From the NCBI GenBank assembly GCA_031769625.1, contig JAUIMM010000113.1, positions 14,542,501 to 14,606,500 on the forward strand: a stretch of DNA of 64,000 nt. Reading direction: 5' to 3'. This DNA comes from Taudactylus pleione. Taxonomy: Eukaryota > Chordata > Amphibia > Anura > Myobatrachidae. Shown piece by piece: positions 12,591-23,589 of this stretch (position 1 is its first letter; every line of letters starts with the position of its first letter). A model generated the notes under the pieces. It was not told where the DNA came from, did no database searches, and was given only the letters and a program-made list of their open reading frames with translations. The position numbers were made by a program, and so were the translations under genes.

Positions 12591-13737
12591 CCTTTAAAGT
12601 CATTTGAAAGTGGGATGGTACATTAACCCTTCCCTGAGCATTCTTGAAAATAAGGTTATTCTCTATGCAATCCTTTTTGACAAAACATTTTATTAATAAA
12701 CTAAGCGCTTCCACACATGAGCAGTATGTTCTAATAATGAGGTTCTGCCATCATGCAGCAAGCAACAGTGATCAATAGTACCTCATTAATAACTCATGGA
12801 GCCCTAGGCAAGATACAGGTTTGGGCCCCCTTATCTACGTCTCCTTGTCAAAAACAAACATTTAAAAATGGTTCAGACTAATGGGGGCTCTCAGGGCACT
12901 CGGCATGAGGCTAGGTTTCCTTGGGTCTGAATGACTGCCAAGTTGGGCTATTACAATAAGACAATGTTCCTCAAATTAAACCTACATTATTTTCTACTTT
13001 ATAGAGCATTTTTTGTAGCTGGACTGTTGCTTTAAACATTGTCCTAAACAAAGATTATGTCATGTGCATAAGTGATGTATCTCGGGAATGAGGATGTCTT
13101 TGTGTGCTCGTGTTATTCGGAAGCTTTTGATGTATTCAGATACGCCATTTGGTTTTCAGATGCACCAAGTTGTCAGACATCTGGGAACCGCATGTGAATG
13201 AGATGCTGTTTGCCAGCCCTACAGTATGAGGTTTGTCACTTCCCATGAGTCAAGTTCACCAGAGAATACACAACAGAAGCTGTCAACTCGTTCCCTGCCG
13301 GGGACCTGTAACCAAAGCTGGCCAACATACTGACAACTAAAGACCTGAGAGATTGTATTTTATGTACGATGCCCCTGGAATAAGTAGACACTAATTTCGC
13401 TGAAAAACAAACAGACACTCAAATAGTTTATTCATCTTATCTACACCTCATTGAGCGACAACATCCTTAAGTCACAATAACCAAACGTTGATGAATAGCT
13501 GGTGTATCTGAATAAAAGCAGGTCTGAGACCATTGATCAGCAACTATAGATGTACCAGCGTAACTAGCCAGGCATGAACCCAGTCAACTGATATATAATA
13601 TAATTACTTTATTGATATGTGTTGTTTTATGTATTGCAACACTTGCTATTGCCTCTTTTTGTTATATTGTTTAATATGAGCTTTGATGTGAAAATATAAA
13701 AATATACTAAATATCTTTATTTCAATCTGTTATGCTG
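12591..13737. other. Mostly unrecognised; small hAT-like scrap
   Basis: At about 12796-12830 the text atggagccctaggcaag resembles ends of hAT MITEs, but no partner end is seen. The rest is unrecognised. Confidence 0.4.
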
Positions 13738-13766
13738 TTATATTATTATTATTATTATTATTAATT
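13738..13766. repeat. (TTA)n microsatellite
   Basis: About eight perfect tta units. The following 13767-14331 shows no repeat or gene that I can support. Confidence 0.9.
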
Positions 13767-14331
13767 TATTTTTATGTTACCAGAAGTTATAAATCACTAA
13801 CATCCCCCACAGAGTTATACAGAGTAAGCAAGAAATTATGAGATTTAAACAGTAGTACCAAGAACAACAAGAATACAAGGCGGTAATACAGGTAGATGAC
13901 TGAATGCATGTTATTGAGGGGAGAATAGGGATTTTTGCAATCAATATATGGAGAACCTATTCTGCACTGGTTGTGGCTTCAGGATTAACCCTTGGTTGCC
14001 TGGCAGCGAGAGAGTTAATGCCTGTACACAGGGGCAGTGCCATTGTGGTAATATGCTGTGAACTGACAGAGGAGGCTTTGTTGCTGGGAAAGTAACTGGC
14101 AGCCTAATAAGGAAGTAGTCTGTGCTTTGCATGCAGATTCAAACTGTGACCCAGCTTACAGCAATCTTTAAATTCCAATGTGATGGTGGCTTAGCAGGGA
14201 GGCATTTTGGGAAGCCTGATGATTTTACAGGGGGTCTCCGTCTCTTCTGATACAGCTGAGATAAAAGTTGCAGTGTCCAGGTAAGTGTGTCGTTTTGCTG
14301 CCTTCTGTATGACTGTTGCTGCAGAGCTCCA

Positions 14332-15078
14332 GCTCACTGCCATATAGACCAAGCATGTGTGCTGTTCCTGCTAATGTAGCTCACAGCCATATAGACCAAG
14401 CATGTGTGCTGTTCCTGCTAATGTAGCTCACAGTCATATAGACCAAGCATGTGTGCTGTTCCTGCTAATGTAGCTCACAGCCATTTAGACCAAGCATGTG
14501 TGCTGTTCCTGCTAATGTAGCTCACAGCCATATAGACCAAGCATGTGTGCTGTTCCTGCTAATGTAGCTCACAGCCATATAGACCAAGCATGTGTGCTGT
14601 TCCTGCTAATGTAGCTCACAGTCATATAGACCAAGCATGTGTGCTGTTCCTGCTAATGTAGCTCACAGCCATTTAGACCAAGCATGTGTGCTGTTCCTGC
14701 TAATGTAGCTCACAGCCATTTAGACCAAGCATGTGTGCTGTTCCTGCTAATGTAGCTCACAGCCATATAGACCAAGCATGTGTGCTGTTCCTGCTAATGC
14801 ATTTCACAGCCATATAGACCAAGCATGTGTGCTGTTCCTGCTAATGCATTTCACAGCCATATAGACCAAGCATGTGTGCTGTTCCTGCTAAAGTAGCTCA
14901 CAGCCATATAGACCAAGCATGTGTGCTGTTCCTGCTAATGTAGCTCACAGCCATATAGACTAAGCATGTGTGCTGTTCCTGCTAATGTAGCTCAAAGCCA
15001 TATAGACCAAGCAAGTGTGCTGTTCCTGCTAATGTAGCTCACAGCCATATAGACTAAGCATGTGTGCTGTTCCTGCTA
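14332..15078. repeat. 47-bp minisatellite, about 16 copies
   Basis: The unit is ctcacagccatatagaccaa followed by gcatgtgtgctgttcctgct and aatgtag, 47 bp. Units differ by a few recurrent variants: catatag or catttag, agccat or agtcat, atttcac in place of gctcac in two late units, gacca or gacta. The variant order agcc-atat, agtc-atat, agcc-attt occurs in units 2-4 and again in units 6-8, a sign of block duplication. The array has no spacers, so it is not a CRISPR. Confidence 0.95.
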
Positions 15079-15344
15079 TGCAGTGAGGGGAGAGGATGCA
15101 GTGCTGCGCAGAGTAGAATAATAGTATATTGTCAACTCCTTTATCATCTAACCGAGCTGATTCACTGCAGAATGTATGTTTGTATACTTTTCATTTAGTA
15201 AAAATATTTGCTGTGATATCTAGAGCACAGAGCTCAGTCTTCATGCTGAGTATTCTGCTATTAAATCATGTATAGTATGTGGGTTTTTTTATGTGTGCCT
15301 TATTTAAATGTGCTACATGAACACATTTTTCTATATATTTAATA

Positions 15345-15410
15345 ATAATAATTTTATTTATATAGTGCTATTCTCCTAAAGGGCTCAAAGTGCTTTACAT
15401 TACATTATAT
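15345..15410. repeat. SINE-tail-like fragment
   Basis: aataataataattttattta followed by tatagtgct and caaagtgctttac is the inverted form of the tail shared by SINEs of this window (compare 30840-30915). Only the tail is present. Confidence 0.4.
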
Positions 15411-15518
15411 TTGAAGTATGCTACAGGTTGCTACAGTGTTGCATATATTTAATTTACGTTTTTACTTGCCCATGCCCCAAGTTGTGTTATAGAATCCCTT
15501 GTAAATCATTCTTTAGTG

Positions 15519-15716
15519 CATTGGTTCCCAAATACGGTCCTCAAACTTTGTCCTCAAGGCACCCTAACAGTCCAGGTTTTAAGGCTATCCGTGCTCGACC
15601 ACAGGTGATTTACTTAGTACCTCAGTCAATTTGATTTTACCACCTGTGCTCAACCATGGATGTCTCTAAAAGCAGAACTGTTGGGGTGCCTTGAGGAACG
15701 CGTTTGGGAACCTCTG
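15519..15716. mobile_element. MITE with inverted terminal halves (ggttcccaaa type)
   Basis: The left half ttggttcccaaa, then tcctcaaggcaccctaacag, is mirrored by tggggtgccttgaggaacg, then tttgggaacc on the right. Interior ggtgattta and caccacctg blocks also pair. The form fits hAT MITEs, but no acceptable 8-bp TSD remains. Confidence 0.65.
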
Positions 15717-16437
15717 GTCTAGCTCTTTACTTGAGAAAAAGCCCTGTCCTGTTGGAAAGGTACTGGGTTTGCTATGCAGGGCTACCTGCATGGTGACCTG
15801 ATGGTGGAAGGAAAACCGCTGTAGGATGCCTGCTCCCAGCCATGTGCAGCTGAAGTGACCAGAATAATGAGGTGTCCCCTGGCATAACATGCTTCTATTG
15901 GGTATCACCTGTAAATGTGTTATTTACTGTATGGATTAACAGTGTGCATTGTCCCCTGGTGATAATTGTACAGGATGTGCCCCTTATTGCGGTGTGCTCA
16001 CTCATGTGAATATTGCTTTCTGTCTTCAAGTGGTTGTCCACTTATATATAACTTTATTTCAACAAAACCCTGTCGCCGAGACAGTATAGTCACTAATATA
16101 CATGTATCGCCTGCTGGTTATATTACTTGCTTCATATGGGAGTCCTTACCCTGAAATACCTCTGTGTCCCTGGATAGAGGGCACCCTCATGCCACACGTC
16201 CTAGCGGCTTGTTTCTCACTGTTGCGATGAAGTAGTGGTTGCTATGCCTACATGGAACTAAATGAGAGCTTTGCTTCCAGAGCGCCCGTTAGAGGACGGA
16301 TGGTCGCAGATTATTGTGTGGCTTGTTGTTCAGAAGCCTTGCTTTGCCTATATAAAGCATTGTGATGTAATGAGTCCCAGTAGTGGTGGTGGTGGGGGGT
16401 ATAAGTATCATTGATTGCTGATATGTTATGGGGAATT
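15717..16437. other. No recognised feature
   Basis: Moderate GC, unique-looking; no exon or repeat recognised. Confidence 0.5.
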
Positions 16438-16488
16438 GTGTGTATATATATATATATGTGTGTGCGTGTGTGCGTGTATATGTATATT
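16438..16488. repeat. (TA)/(TG) microsatellite
   Basis: Alternating ta and tg dinucleotides with a few interruptions. Confidence 0.9.
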
Positions 16489-16559
16489 AATGCAATTTGT
16501 ACCGAGATGCTGTTATTATGTCTATGGGCAGTGCATAGTATGATTCATTATTTTTATTT

Positions 16560-17170
16560 TCTCTCCGCCTGGATGTTATACTGCCGCTACTTGCACAGAT
16601 GTAACCTACACAGTGCGCCCAGATGGCTGCCTTGTATGGTTATTTCTTGGGCAGGCTAAACAAACAGGTGGATCTATTCATTCAGGATGTATTATATTAC
16701 AAATGTTTCAGTCACCCGTATACATCATGTCCAAACTGCATCACTGTTTGCTGTATTTGCTATTCCCTGTTTTGAACCATGTACTTCCGCCCCACTGTAT
16801 GATATACTGGTGTGCTATACCTCCACTGATGTGCATCCTCCATAGGCAGTATGTACTTCACATGGATCTATTCATACTGGGTATATCATACTGCCACACA
16901 CGTGTCAGTATTCCCATATATGCCTTGGGTCCTTGTATTGCTTATCTCCCACATTGTATCCTTCGTAGTGCGCCCAACATGGCTGCCTCACCTGGTACAC
17001 TCGTGGATGGGATGAAAAATACATGGACCTGACTATTATGGTGGGACCCTACTTCTAGCGTTAGGATTCTGCAACCACCCATTTTGTGTCATCTCTTCTA
17101 GGCATAACCTATTCCACCCAGGGTAATCCTATGTAGTGTGCCCAAGATGGCTGCCTCATCTGGTACCTTT
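16560..17170. repeat. Degenerate long tandem repeat with three gtgcgcccaagatggctgcc-like motifs
   Basis: The block agtgcgcccagatggctgcc recurs at about 16612, 16968 and 17136 with one to three changes, and the text between copies (ggatctattcatt, tcatactgcc) is also partly shared. This suggests an old array of units of about 175-350 bp. The aagatggctgcc core resembles a YY1 site. No protein is supported here. Confidence 0.4.
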
Positions 17171-17324
17171 TGTTGGTGTAATATATAACCCATGGAAGTT
17201 ATTTCTCAAAATGTCTGCACCAACCCTGCAATATGCTTATTCTGCTCTCTAGGTTTTGGTTGTTTTTAATTATCTCCGTGTGGTTTTCTATTTTCTGCAA
17301 TACCTAATCCTTGAACAATGTACC

Positions 17325-17361
17325 ATGTTTTCTGATGTCTGTAAAGCGCTATATAAGTAAA

Positions 17362-17401
<40 letters not shown>

Positions 17402-17402
17402 T
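17325..17402 (+). repeat. SINE 3' tail with (ATT)n
   Basis: tgtctgtaaagcgctatata followed by agtaaa and about 13 att units is the 3' end of the SINE family also present at 30588-30915. The head is missing. Confidence 0.6.
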
Positions 17403-18524
17403 AGAACTTACCTCTGCTGACCCCTACAGTCCATTTAAAGTCCTCATTGCACTCCTGGTGCCTGTGTTCCCACGCTCCTCACTGCACGGTTGTAAGCACA
17501 TCAAAGTGCTGATTTGAAGAACAATTTGTTGGCCGACCACAGCCTGGACTTTTTTTCCAAGAACTACTCTCTAAGCCATGTATAGAGGAGCACAGCAACA
17601 CAACTGCCCCACGCTGTGCTTGCTTCATTAATGCAGAACACAGATGCCAGGACTGTAGAGCAGGATCAGTGCTTATACATCCAGCTGAGGTGAGTTCTGC
17701 CATTGTACATATGGGCCCAGACAGCAGATATTTGATTCTTAACTTTGGACAACCCCTTTTAATTACCCCTCTTGCTTTACCTTGCTCTCCGGATATAAGT
17801 TAATGTGGTGATTATAGAAATACTCCCCTTTTTTTAAGTAGCGATAAGGTTTTGATTTTTCACCCTGCAACTGGATAAAGTAAAATGTGTAGTTTTTTTT
17901 ATTTGTTTGTTTTTTCTTTACTGCTGCTTTTCAGGGAACGCTCTGGACTTTCCCTTCAGCTTTTTACAGCTTTATATCTTCCTTCCATCACACAAAGGTT
18001 TCCAGGATTTGCTAATCATAGGGCTATCATCTAACTGCTGGACAGAGAAGTGTGGCAGTTTTTATTGTTATGTGATTTGTTTAGTTCCTACTGTTTGTCA
18101 TTTTTTATGGATTACAATCTGACTCAAAATCACCATCTAATAAATATTATCAGCGTTTCCAATAATAGTGTGGTAAGAATTGTTATAATAATAGTTATTA
18201 TGTAATAATAGGGTAATAAGAATAATGTACAGTGGTGGCGTCACCATGGATTATAATTTGTTTCTATTATACAGGTAGCCATCCATAGCCATACCATTAT
18301 CAATTGTATATACAGAGGTAGCCATTGCTACCGGTTTCACATGTGTCCTTCCTCCAGCTCTTATGGCTTCCTCCCATTGAATGGCGCTTCAGTCATATGG
18401 AAAGTAGAAACTGCAACTCAGTGAGCATTATTCTGTTTTCAGGCTTAGCTATAAAAGGGGCTGATGTGGGTTAAGCGAAGAGCAGCCGCAAGTGCGGACG
18501 TCCGGGCAGGCTGAATTTCTATCT
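17403..18524. other. No recognised feature
   Basis: Unique-looking, AT-rich in the second half. No transposon ends seen. Confidence 0.45.
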
Positions 18525-18840
18525 TATACCATACATGCCAACTTTCTGGCAGCCAGGTCAGCGCTACGGGAGGCGTGGCGGTGGCAATGGGCGGGGAGGA
18601 GGGCCGGTGCAGAGAAGTCATCATGGCCCCGTCCCTCGCTATACAATGCAGAGCTTTCCAGCATTCTAAAGCAGGGGACAGGGCTACAATTACGCGATTC
18701 AGCACAAATCGTTTAATCTGCCCCCACCGGATTGCCCACTTTCGCCAGGGAAGTGGGGGACAGAGGGGGGCTTTTATTGCGGGCGGCCTGGAGCACCACC
18801 CGAATTTCGAGAGCCTCTCGGCCATTGTGAGTATTCATCC
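18525..18840 (-). mobile_element. GC-rich interspersed repeat, copy 1
   Basis: Contains gcgggcggcctggagcacca then cccgaatttcgagagcctct, which in reverse complement matches 29745-29810 (gggaggctcccaaatatcgg, then ggagctccaggccgcccgg). Two dispersed, inverted copies of one GC-rich repeat family are therefore present. Ends are approximate and the superfamily is unknown. Confidence 0.5.
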
Positions 18841-19034
18841 ATCTATGTGAGTATACATCAGTCTTCATGCATATGGTCGCAGCCATTATCATTAGTATCT
18901 ACACTTATACCCACTTCATTCTGGGTCCAATTCATCCACAGTCCTCAAACAAGCATGGAAGTCAGGCTCCTAGCCCGCGACAAGCCCATAACACTCCCAC
19001 GAGCTGGATCTGTTCTGTGTGTCTGCATGGTAAC

Positions 19035-19037
<3 letters not shown>

Positions 19038-19073
<36 letters not shown>
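19038..19073. repeat. (TA)n microsatellite, left part
   Basis: Perfect ta repeat, split from 19676-19711 by the LTR insertion. Confidence 0.9.
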
Positions 19074-19076
<3 letters not shown>

Positions 19077-19672
19077 GATAGGGTCACTGGTAAAGTGGTC
19101 TGTGGCAGGTACATTTGTCCCAGATTCCTGTCTTATGTGTTTTAAACCCCCAGGAGAAAGTCTGCAGTGTAGCAGGCTTGAGTCTCGGCTTTTTGAAAAG
19201 CCGGTTTGGGACCTGGGGGTTGTGGGTGAGAGGAGAGGGAGGGCTCCACCCACGGCCACTACAGGTTTTGGGTCTTGCAGCTTGGTAACAGGCTTGTTAG
19301 GGTTTCCACCTGAGAGTGGCCAATATAAGCCTAGTTTGTTTAGGGCTGAGTGTCTCACCTGGGAGAGCAGGCAGGGAGTTTGCTCAGAGACACTTGAAAT
19401 ACCTATCTGTGAGTGTTGTGCTGTGCCTTTGTTGCTGGTGAGGGCATTAGGCCCTGCCAGGTTCTGGTAGTGAGGGAACCACCTGTAAAGTTAGAGCCCA
19501 GCCAGGGCTAGGATTTATGTTTATGGTTTCTTTTTGTTGTTTCTGTTTTGCACAGTAAAGACTGGCGCCAACCAGCTTGTACTCGAATCCAGACTGGCGT
19601 ACTGTTTCCCAGCTGCTGTGTGTGTAAGGAAGGAGACCTCTACCCAGGAGAGGGACCCCTAATCTGACTGTC

Positions 19673-19675
<3 letters not shown>
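19074..19675 (+). mobile_element. Solo LTR (602 bp) inside a TA microsatellite
   Basis: Starts tgtgatagggtcac and ends gactgtcaca, giving the TG...CA ends of an LTR with a 5-bp inverted terminus (tgtga/tcaca). A TATA-like ccaatataagcctag lies near 19320 and cagtaaagactgg, a possible polyadenylation region, near 19553. No gag or pol sequence adjoins it, so it is probably a solo LTR left by recombination between two LTRs. Both flanks are TA repeat, so the TSD cannot be resolved. Gypsy type is the likeliest, from size and ends. Confidence 0.75.

Positions 19676-19711
<36 letters not shown>
19676..19711. repeat. (AT)n microsatellite, right part
   Basis: Continuation of the dinucleotide array interrupted by the solo LTR. 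Confidence 0.9.
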
Positions 19712-19715
<4 letters not shown>

Positions 19716-20221
19716 TTGCATGCATGACTTGAGGATAAAACACCCAGTAAGTACAGTAATATACGCTGCCTGTCAAATGCACACAATCTTGGCAAAGCCC
19801 ATAATGAAAGGTGGTGCACGATGGAATTGTCCTTGGATCCTCCCACTCTTATTTTGTATATTAAAAAGAACCTGTCATTTTGTAAGAAATTCTAAACCAC
19901 CAAGTTTGTGTTGCGCAAAACATGGTAAGTATTAAAATTCACCCAGTTGTAATGCCCGTACAATGTTACTTGCGTTATCAGAAATGACAAATCCTGAGGG
20001 AGAGTCCAAATGGTTCAAGCCATTTTACCATCACATCCCTGAGTTTTTCAAACAGATTGACACCAGTAGAACTCTTAATGAAGCTGGTGATACAGAGAGT
20101 AGCCAGCCTGTGAATGAGCTGGTTTTAGATACTGTTGATGCTGAAGGCGATACACTCACCCAGTGGGCTATCAGTCATGTAATCTTTCGTTTATTCAGTA
20201 ACGCTTGTCCATGTATCTATA
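19712..20221. other. Unrecognised; one plus-strand open stretch
   Basis: Positions 19963-20215 are open on the plus strand (begins MLLALSEMTNPEGESKWFKP), but I cannot place the protein. It might be the remote side of the decayed hAT-like element that the Tc1 transposon split; this is unproven. Confidence 0.3.
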
Positions 20222-21763
20222 CAGTGCATCCGGAAGGTATTCACAGTGCTTCACTTTTTCCACATTTTGTTATGTTACAGCTTTATTCCAAAATGGAATA
20301 CATTTGTTTTTGTCCTCAAAATTCTACACACAATACCCCATAATGACCATGTGTAAAAAGTTTTTTGAGATTTTTGCAAATTTAATAAAAAAAAAAAAAA
20401 AAAAAACCCTAAGAAATCACATGTACATAAGTATTCACAACCTTTGCTCAATACTTTGTTGATGCACCTTTGGCAGAATTTACAGCCTCAAGTCTTTTTG
20501 AATATGATGCCACAAGCTAGGCACACCGATGTTTGGGCAGTTTCGTCCATTCCTCTTTGCAGCACCTCTCAAGCTCCATCAGGTTGGATGGGAAGCGTCG
20601 GTGCACAGTCATTTTCAGATCTCTCCAGAGATGTTCAATCGGATTCAAGTCTGGACTCTGGCTGGGCCACTCAAGGACATTCAATGAAATGTGAACAGTC
20701 GCCCCAGTCTGAGGTCAAGAGCACTCTGGAGCAGGTTTTCATCCAGGATGTCTCTGTACATTGCTGCATTCATCTGTCCCTCTGTCCTGACTAGTCCCCC
20801 AGTTCCTGCCACTGAAAAACATCCCCACAGCATGATGCTGCCACCACCACGCTTCACTGTAGAGATGGTATTGGCCTGGTGATGAGTGGTGCCTGGTTTC
20901 CTCCAAACATAACGCCTGGCATTCACGCCAAATAATTGTCTTTGTCTCAAATAGACCAGAGTCCATCAGGTGCATTTTGGCAAACTCCAGGCGGGCTGCC
21001 ATGTGCTTTTTTACTAAGGAGTGGCTTCCGTCTGGCCACTCTACCATAAAGGCCAGATTGGTGGATTGCTGCAGAGATGGTTGTCCTTCTGGAAAGTTCT
21101 CCTCTCTCCAGAGGAATGCTGTAGCTCTGACAGAGTGACCATCGGGTTCTTGGTCACCTCCCTGACTATGGCCCTTCTCCCCCTATCGCTCAGTTTAGGC
21201 GGCCGGCCAACTCTAGGAAGAGTCCTGGTGGTTCTGAACTTCCTCTATTTACGGATGATGGAGGCCACTGTGCTCATTGGGACCTTCAAAGCGGCAGATA
21301 TTTTTCTGTACCCTTCCCCAGATTTGTGCCTCGAGACATTCCTGTCTTGGAGGTCTACAGACAATTCCTTGGACTTCATGCTTTGTTTGTTCTCTGACAT
21401 GCACTGTCAAGTATGGGACCTTATATAGACATGTGTATGCCTTCATGTCCAAGCAACTGAATTTACCACAGGTAGACTCCAATTAAGCCGTAGGAACATC
21501 TCAAGGATGATCAGTGGAAACAGGATTCACCTGAGCTCAATTTTGAGCTTCGTGGCAAAGGCTGTGAATACTTATGTACACGTGATTTCTTAGTTTTTTG
21601 TTTTTTTCTTAAATTTGCAAAAAACTTTTTACACTTTGTCATTATGGGGTACTGTGTGTAGAATTTTGAGGACAAAAATTTATTTATTCCATTTTGGAAT
21701 AAGGCTGTAACATAACAAAATATGGAAAAAGTGAAGTGCTGTGAATACTTTCCGGATGCACTG
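20222..21763 (-). mobile_element. Tc1-like DNA transposon, near complete, dead
   Basis: Terminal inverted repeats of about 75 bp (cagtgcatccggaaggtatt at 20222; matching inverted end to 21763) are flanked by TA at 20220-20221 and 21764-21765, the Tc1/mariner TSD. Total length is 1542 bp, close to an intact element of this group. The transposase gene is on the minus strand and is broken. Confidence 0.93.
20448..21379 (-). pseudogene. Tc1-like transposase, inactivated
   Basis: The transposase cuts and pastes its own element using an N-terminal paired-like helix-turn-helix that binds the inverted repeats and a C-terminal DDE catalytic domain. The start ATG is at 21379 and the first 44 codons are intact (SRHKSGEGYRKISAALKVP lies here, the first helix-turn-helix). 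Codon 45 is a TAG at 21245-21247. Further on, frameshifts split the DDE domain between frames; WRKPGTTHHQ and GGGSIMLWGCFS (about 20900-20800) mark it. Near 20685 a deletion joins the segment ending LGRLFTFH directly to the region before the C-terminus. This removes the DNDPKHT segment that carries the second catalytic Asp. The gene therefore cannot encode active enzyme, whatever its expression. Confidence 0.9.
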
Positions 21764-22626
21764 TAGTTAAGTGGGTGGTCTGTAAAATGGAATTTTGTAG
21801 GCAAAGAACTTCTATTTGTTTAATGTCCTGGTACAGGTGAGGAATTGCTGTTCTGGTGAAATAGAATTGAGCTGGAATTTGGTAGAGTGAACGCATGACC
21901 TCGACTAGCCTGCTAAAACCAGATGCATTGATCCACCATCAATTGGACGCAGATCGAATGCTAACATAACAGTCATGGATTAAGTGATCCATTGTGCAAC
22001 AAGATGGTGGCTATAATGCTTTGTTCCTCTTGCAAATTATTGTTTCACAGACAATCATTGTTTGAAACTACTAGTTCTCTTGGTCCTCTTCTGTGATGAA
22101 GATTCACCACCCAGCAGCTTTTGCAGCCCTAGCGTGCAAGGATTCTTCTTGGGAATCAAGGATTTTATTAGGGGAGTGAGTTGCCCAGCAAAGTAGAGGA
22201 CTAACTCTGATTACTAATGAGTAGATTGATGATGAAGGTGTTTTTCGATGGAGATTGCTTGTGCTGGTACCTATACATGCTGCTAGTAGCTGATGCTGGA
22301 CTGCTGGTATATGATTTTCCAGCTTTTGATAAATCACTTGAATGAACTTACTGTGAATAATGTAACCGGGAGGAGGTACCTAGATTGTCCCTAACTATAC
22401 TTACTTTGGCACTACACATGCTACAGATGCCGTCACAAATTTTGTCCGGATTTGGGTACAAATATTTCCACTAGGAAGAGGTGGCTGTTTTTGATCTTTT
22501 GCCCAGGCATAACAATGTGCTTATTCTCATCACTGGCATGAAGGGCTGACACTGGTGGCTGATTCACTTCGACACAAACAACAACAGGCAAACTGCTGTG
22601 TGCTTGCCTGGATCTCTCTGTCTGTG

Positions 22627-22628
22627 AA

Positions 22629-22677
<49 letters not shown>
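22627..22677. repeat. (TA)n microsatellite
   Basis: About 25 ta units with one interruption at the start. Confidence 0.95.
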
Positions 22678-22679
<2 letters not shown>

Positions 22680-22744
22680 TGAGAGAGCAAAATTCTGACT
22701 GTATGAAGGTTACAAGGTAACAATGCTTTCCGGTTCTGGTCATG

Positions 22745-22758
22745 CCCCCCCCCCCCCC
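22745..22758. repeat. Poly-C run
   Basis: Fourteen consecutive C. Confidence 0.95.
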
Positions 22759-23136
22759 AGTACTAGCATCATTCTGAGCTCTCAACGGCCCTGTTCGCCG
22801 TAATTTATGATGAGTACAGGTTGTCCAAGTTGCTAATTTCAGTGTTTCTTCCTTCATTAGATGTTTAAGCATCAGCTCCTGCTTCTCTTCTGGAGGTCAC
22901 AGCAGTATCATACAGTACATCCCATTCTGGACAGCCACTTGTCACAGGAGTTGATGTTCTGTACATTGCAAGGCCATCCATCACCACCTTCTCATCAAGG
23001 CAGATAGACCTCATATCCTGCTGCTTCTCCACAGACAACAGAGTATGTAATATCGATTACAGCCTGAGCTGTAATAGACACATCAGCACCTACTAATATT
23101 GCACGTAATGCTTGTGTAGCTTCTGGGGATCATTGC

Positions 23137-23589
23137 TTAGTTTGCATTTGAAAACTCAAATTTGGAAGTTTGCTTTTTAATATGTTCAATGTTTCTGATT
23201 TACTTTTCTTTATAGTAAATTAAATCCTTTACCTTCCACTAAATACTCCACCTACAATCACCTTTACTGGCCTCGGGCTTGTCATTTGCTGTTTGTAGTA
23301 AGTTTGATGGTAATCTAGTTTACAACAAGACTTTACTGCGGCAGCAATCACTTGTACTGGATTGAGGCGTGTGATTTGCTGTTTTGGATTCAGGTTGCAT
23401 TTGGAAACTCACATTTGGAAGATTTGTTTAACTTGTTTCCATGTTTTCGATTTACTTTTCCTTATAGTAGTAATAATAATTTGATGCTTTACCTTCCTCT
23501 TGATCGTACTGCACCCCCAATCACCTATACAGACCTTGGGCCTGTGATTTGCTGTTTGGAGTAAAATTCAATGTGATCTAGTTTTCTAC
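23137..23589. repeat. Direct duplication, two ~190-bp units
   Basis: Units at about 23137-23326 and 23391-23589 share gcatttgaaaactcaaattt(gg), gatttactttt(c)cttatag, ctttaccttcc and cctgtgatttgctgttt(g) in the same order at roughly 80% identity by eye. It lies in the presumed non-coding part of the hAT-like element. Confidence 0.7.

Noticed and set aside
14200..14290. Possible first exon with splice donor gtccaggtaagtgt
   Set aside because: The donor fits the consensus, but such sites occur by chance and no acceptor, coding frame or promoter supports an exon.
14332..15078. CRISPR-like regular array
   Set aside because: Repeats are contiguous with no unique spacers; a minisatellite in a vertebrate-type genome.
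18847..19470. 207-aa open frame
   Set aside because: Crosses a TA microsatellite (poly Ile/Tyr) into a solo LTR; no single unit could encode it.
19963..20343. 126-aa plus-strand open frame
   Set aside because: Its end runs into the Tc1 inverted repeat; the first 80 codons look coding-like but match nothing that I can name, so it is only mentioned.
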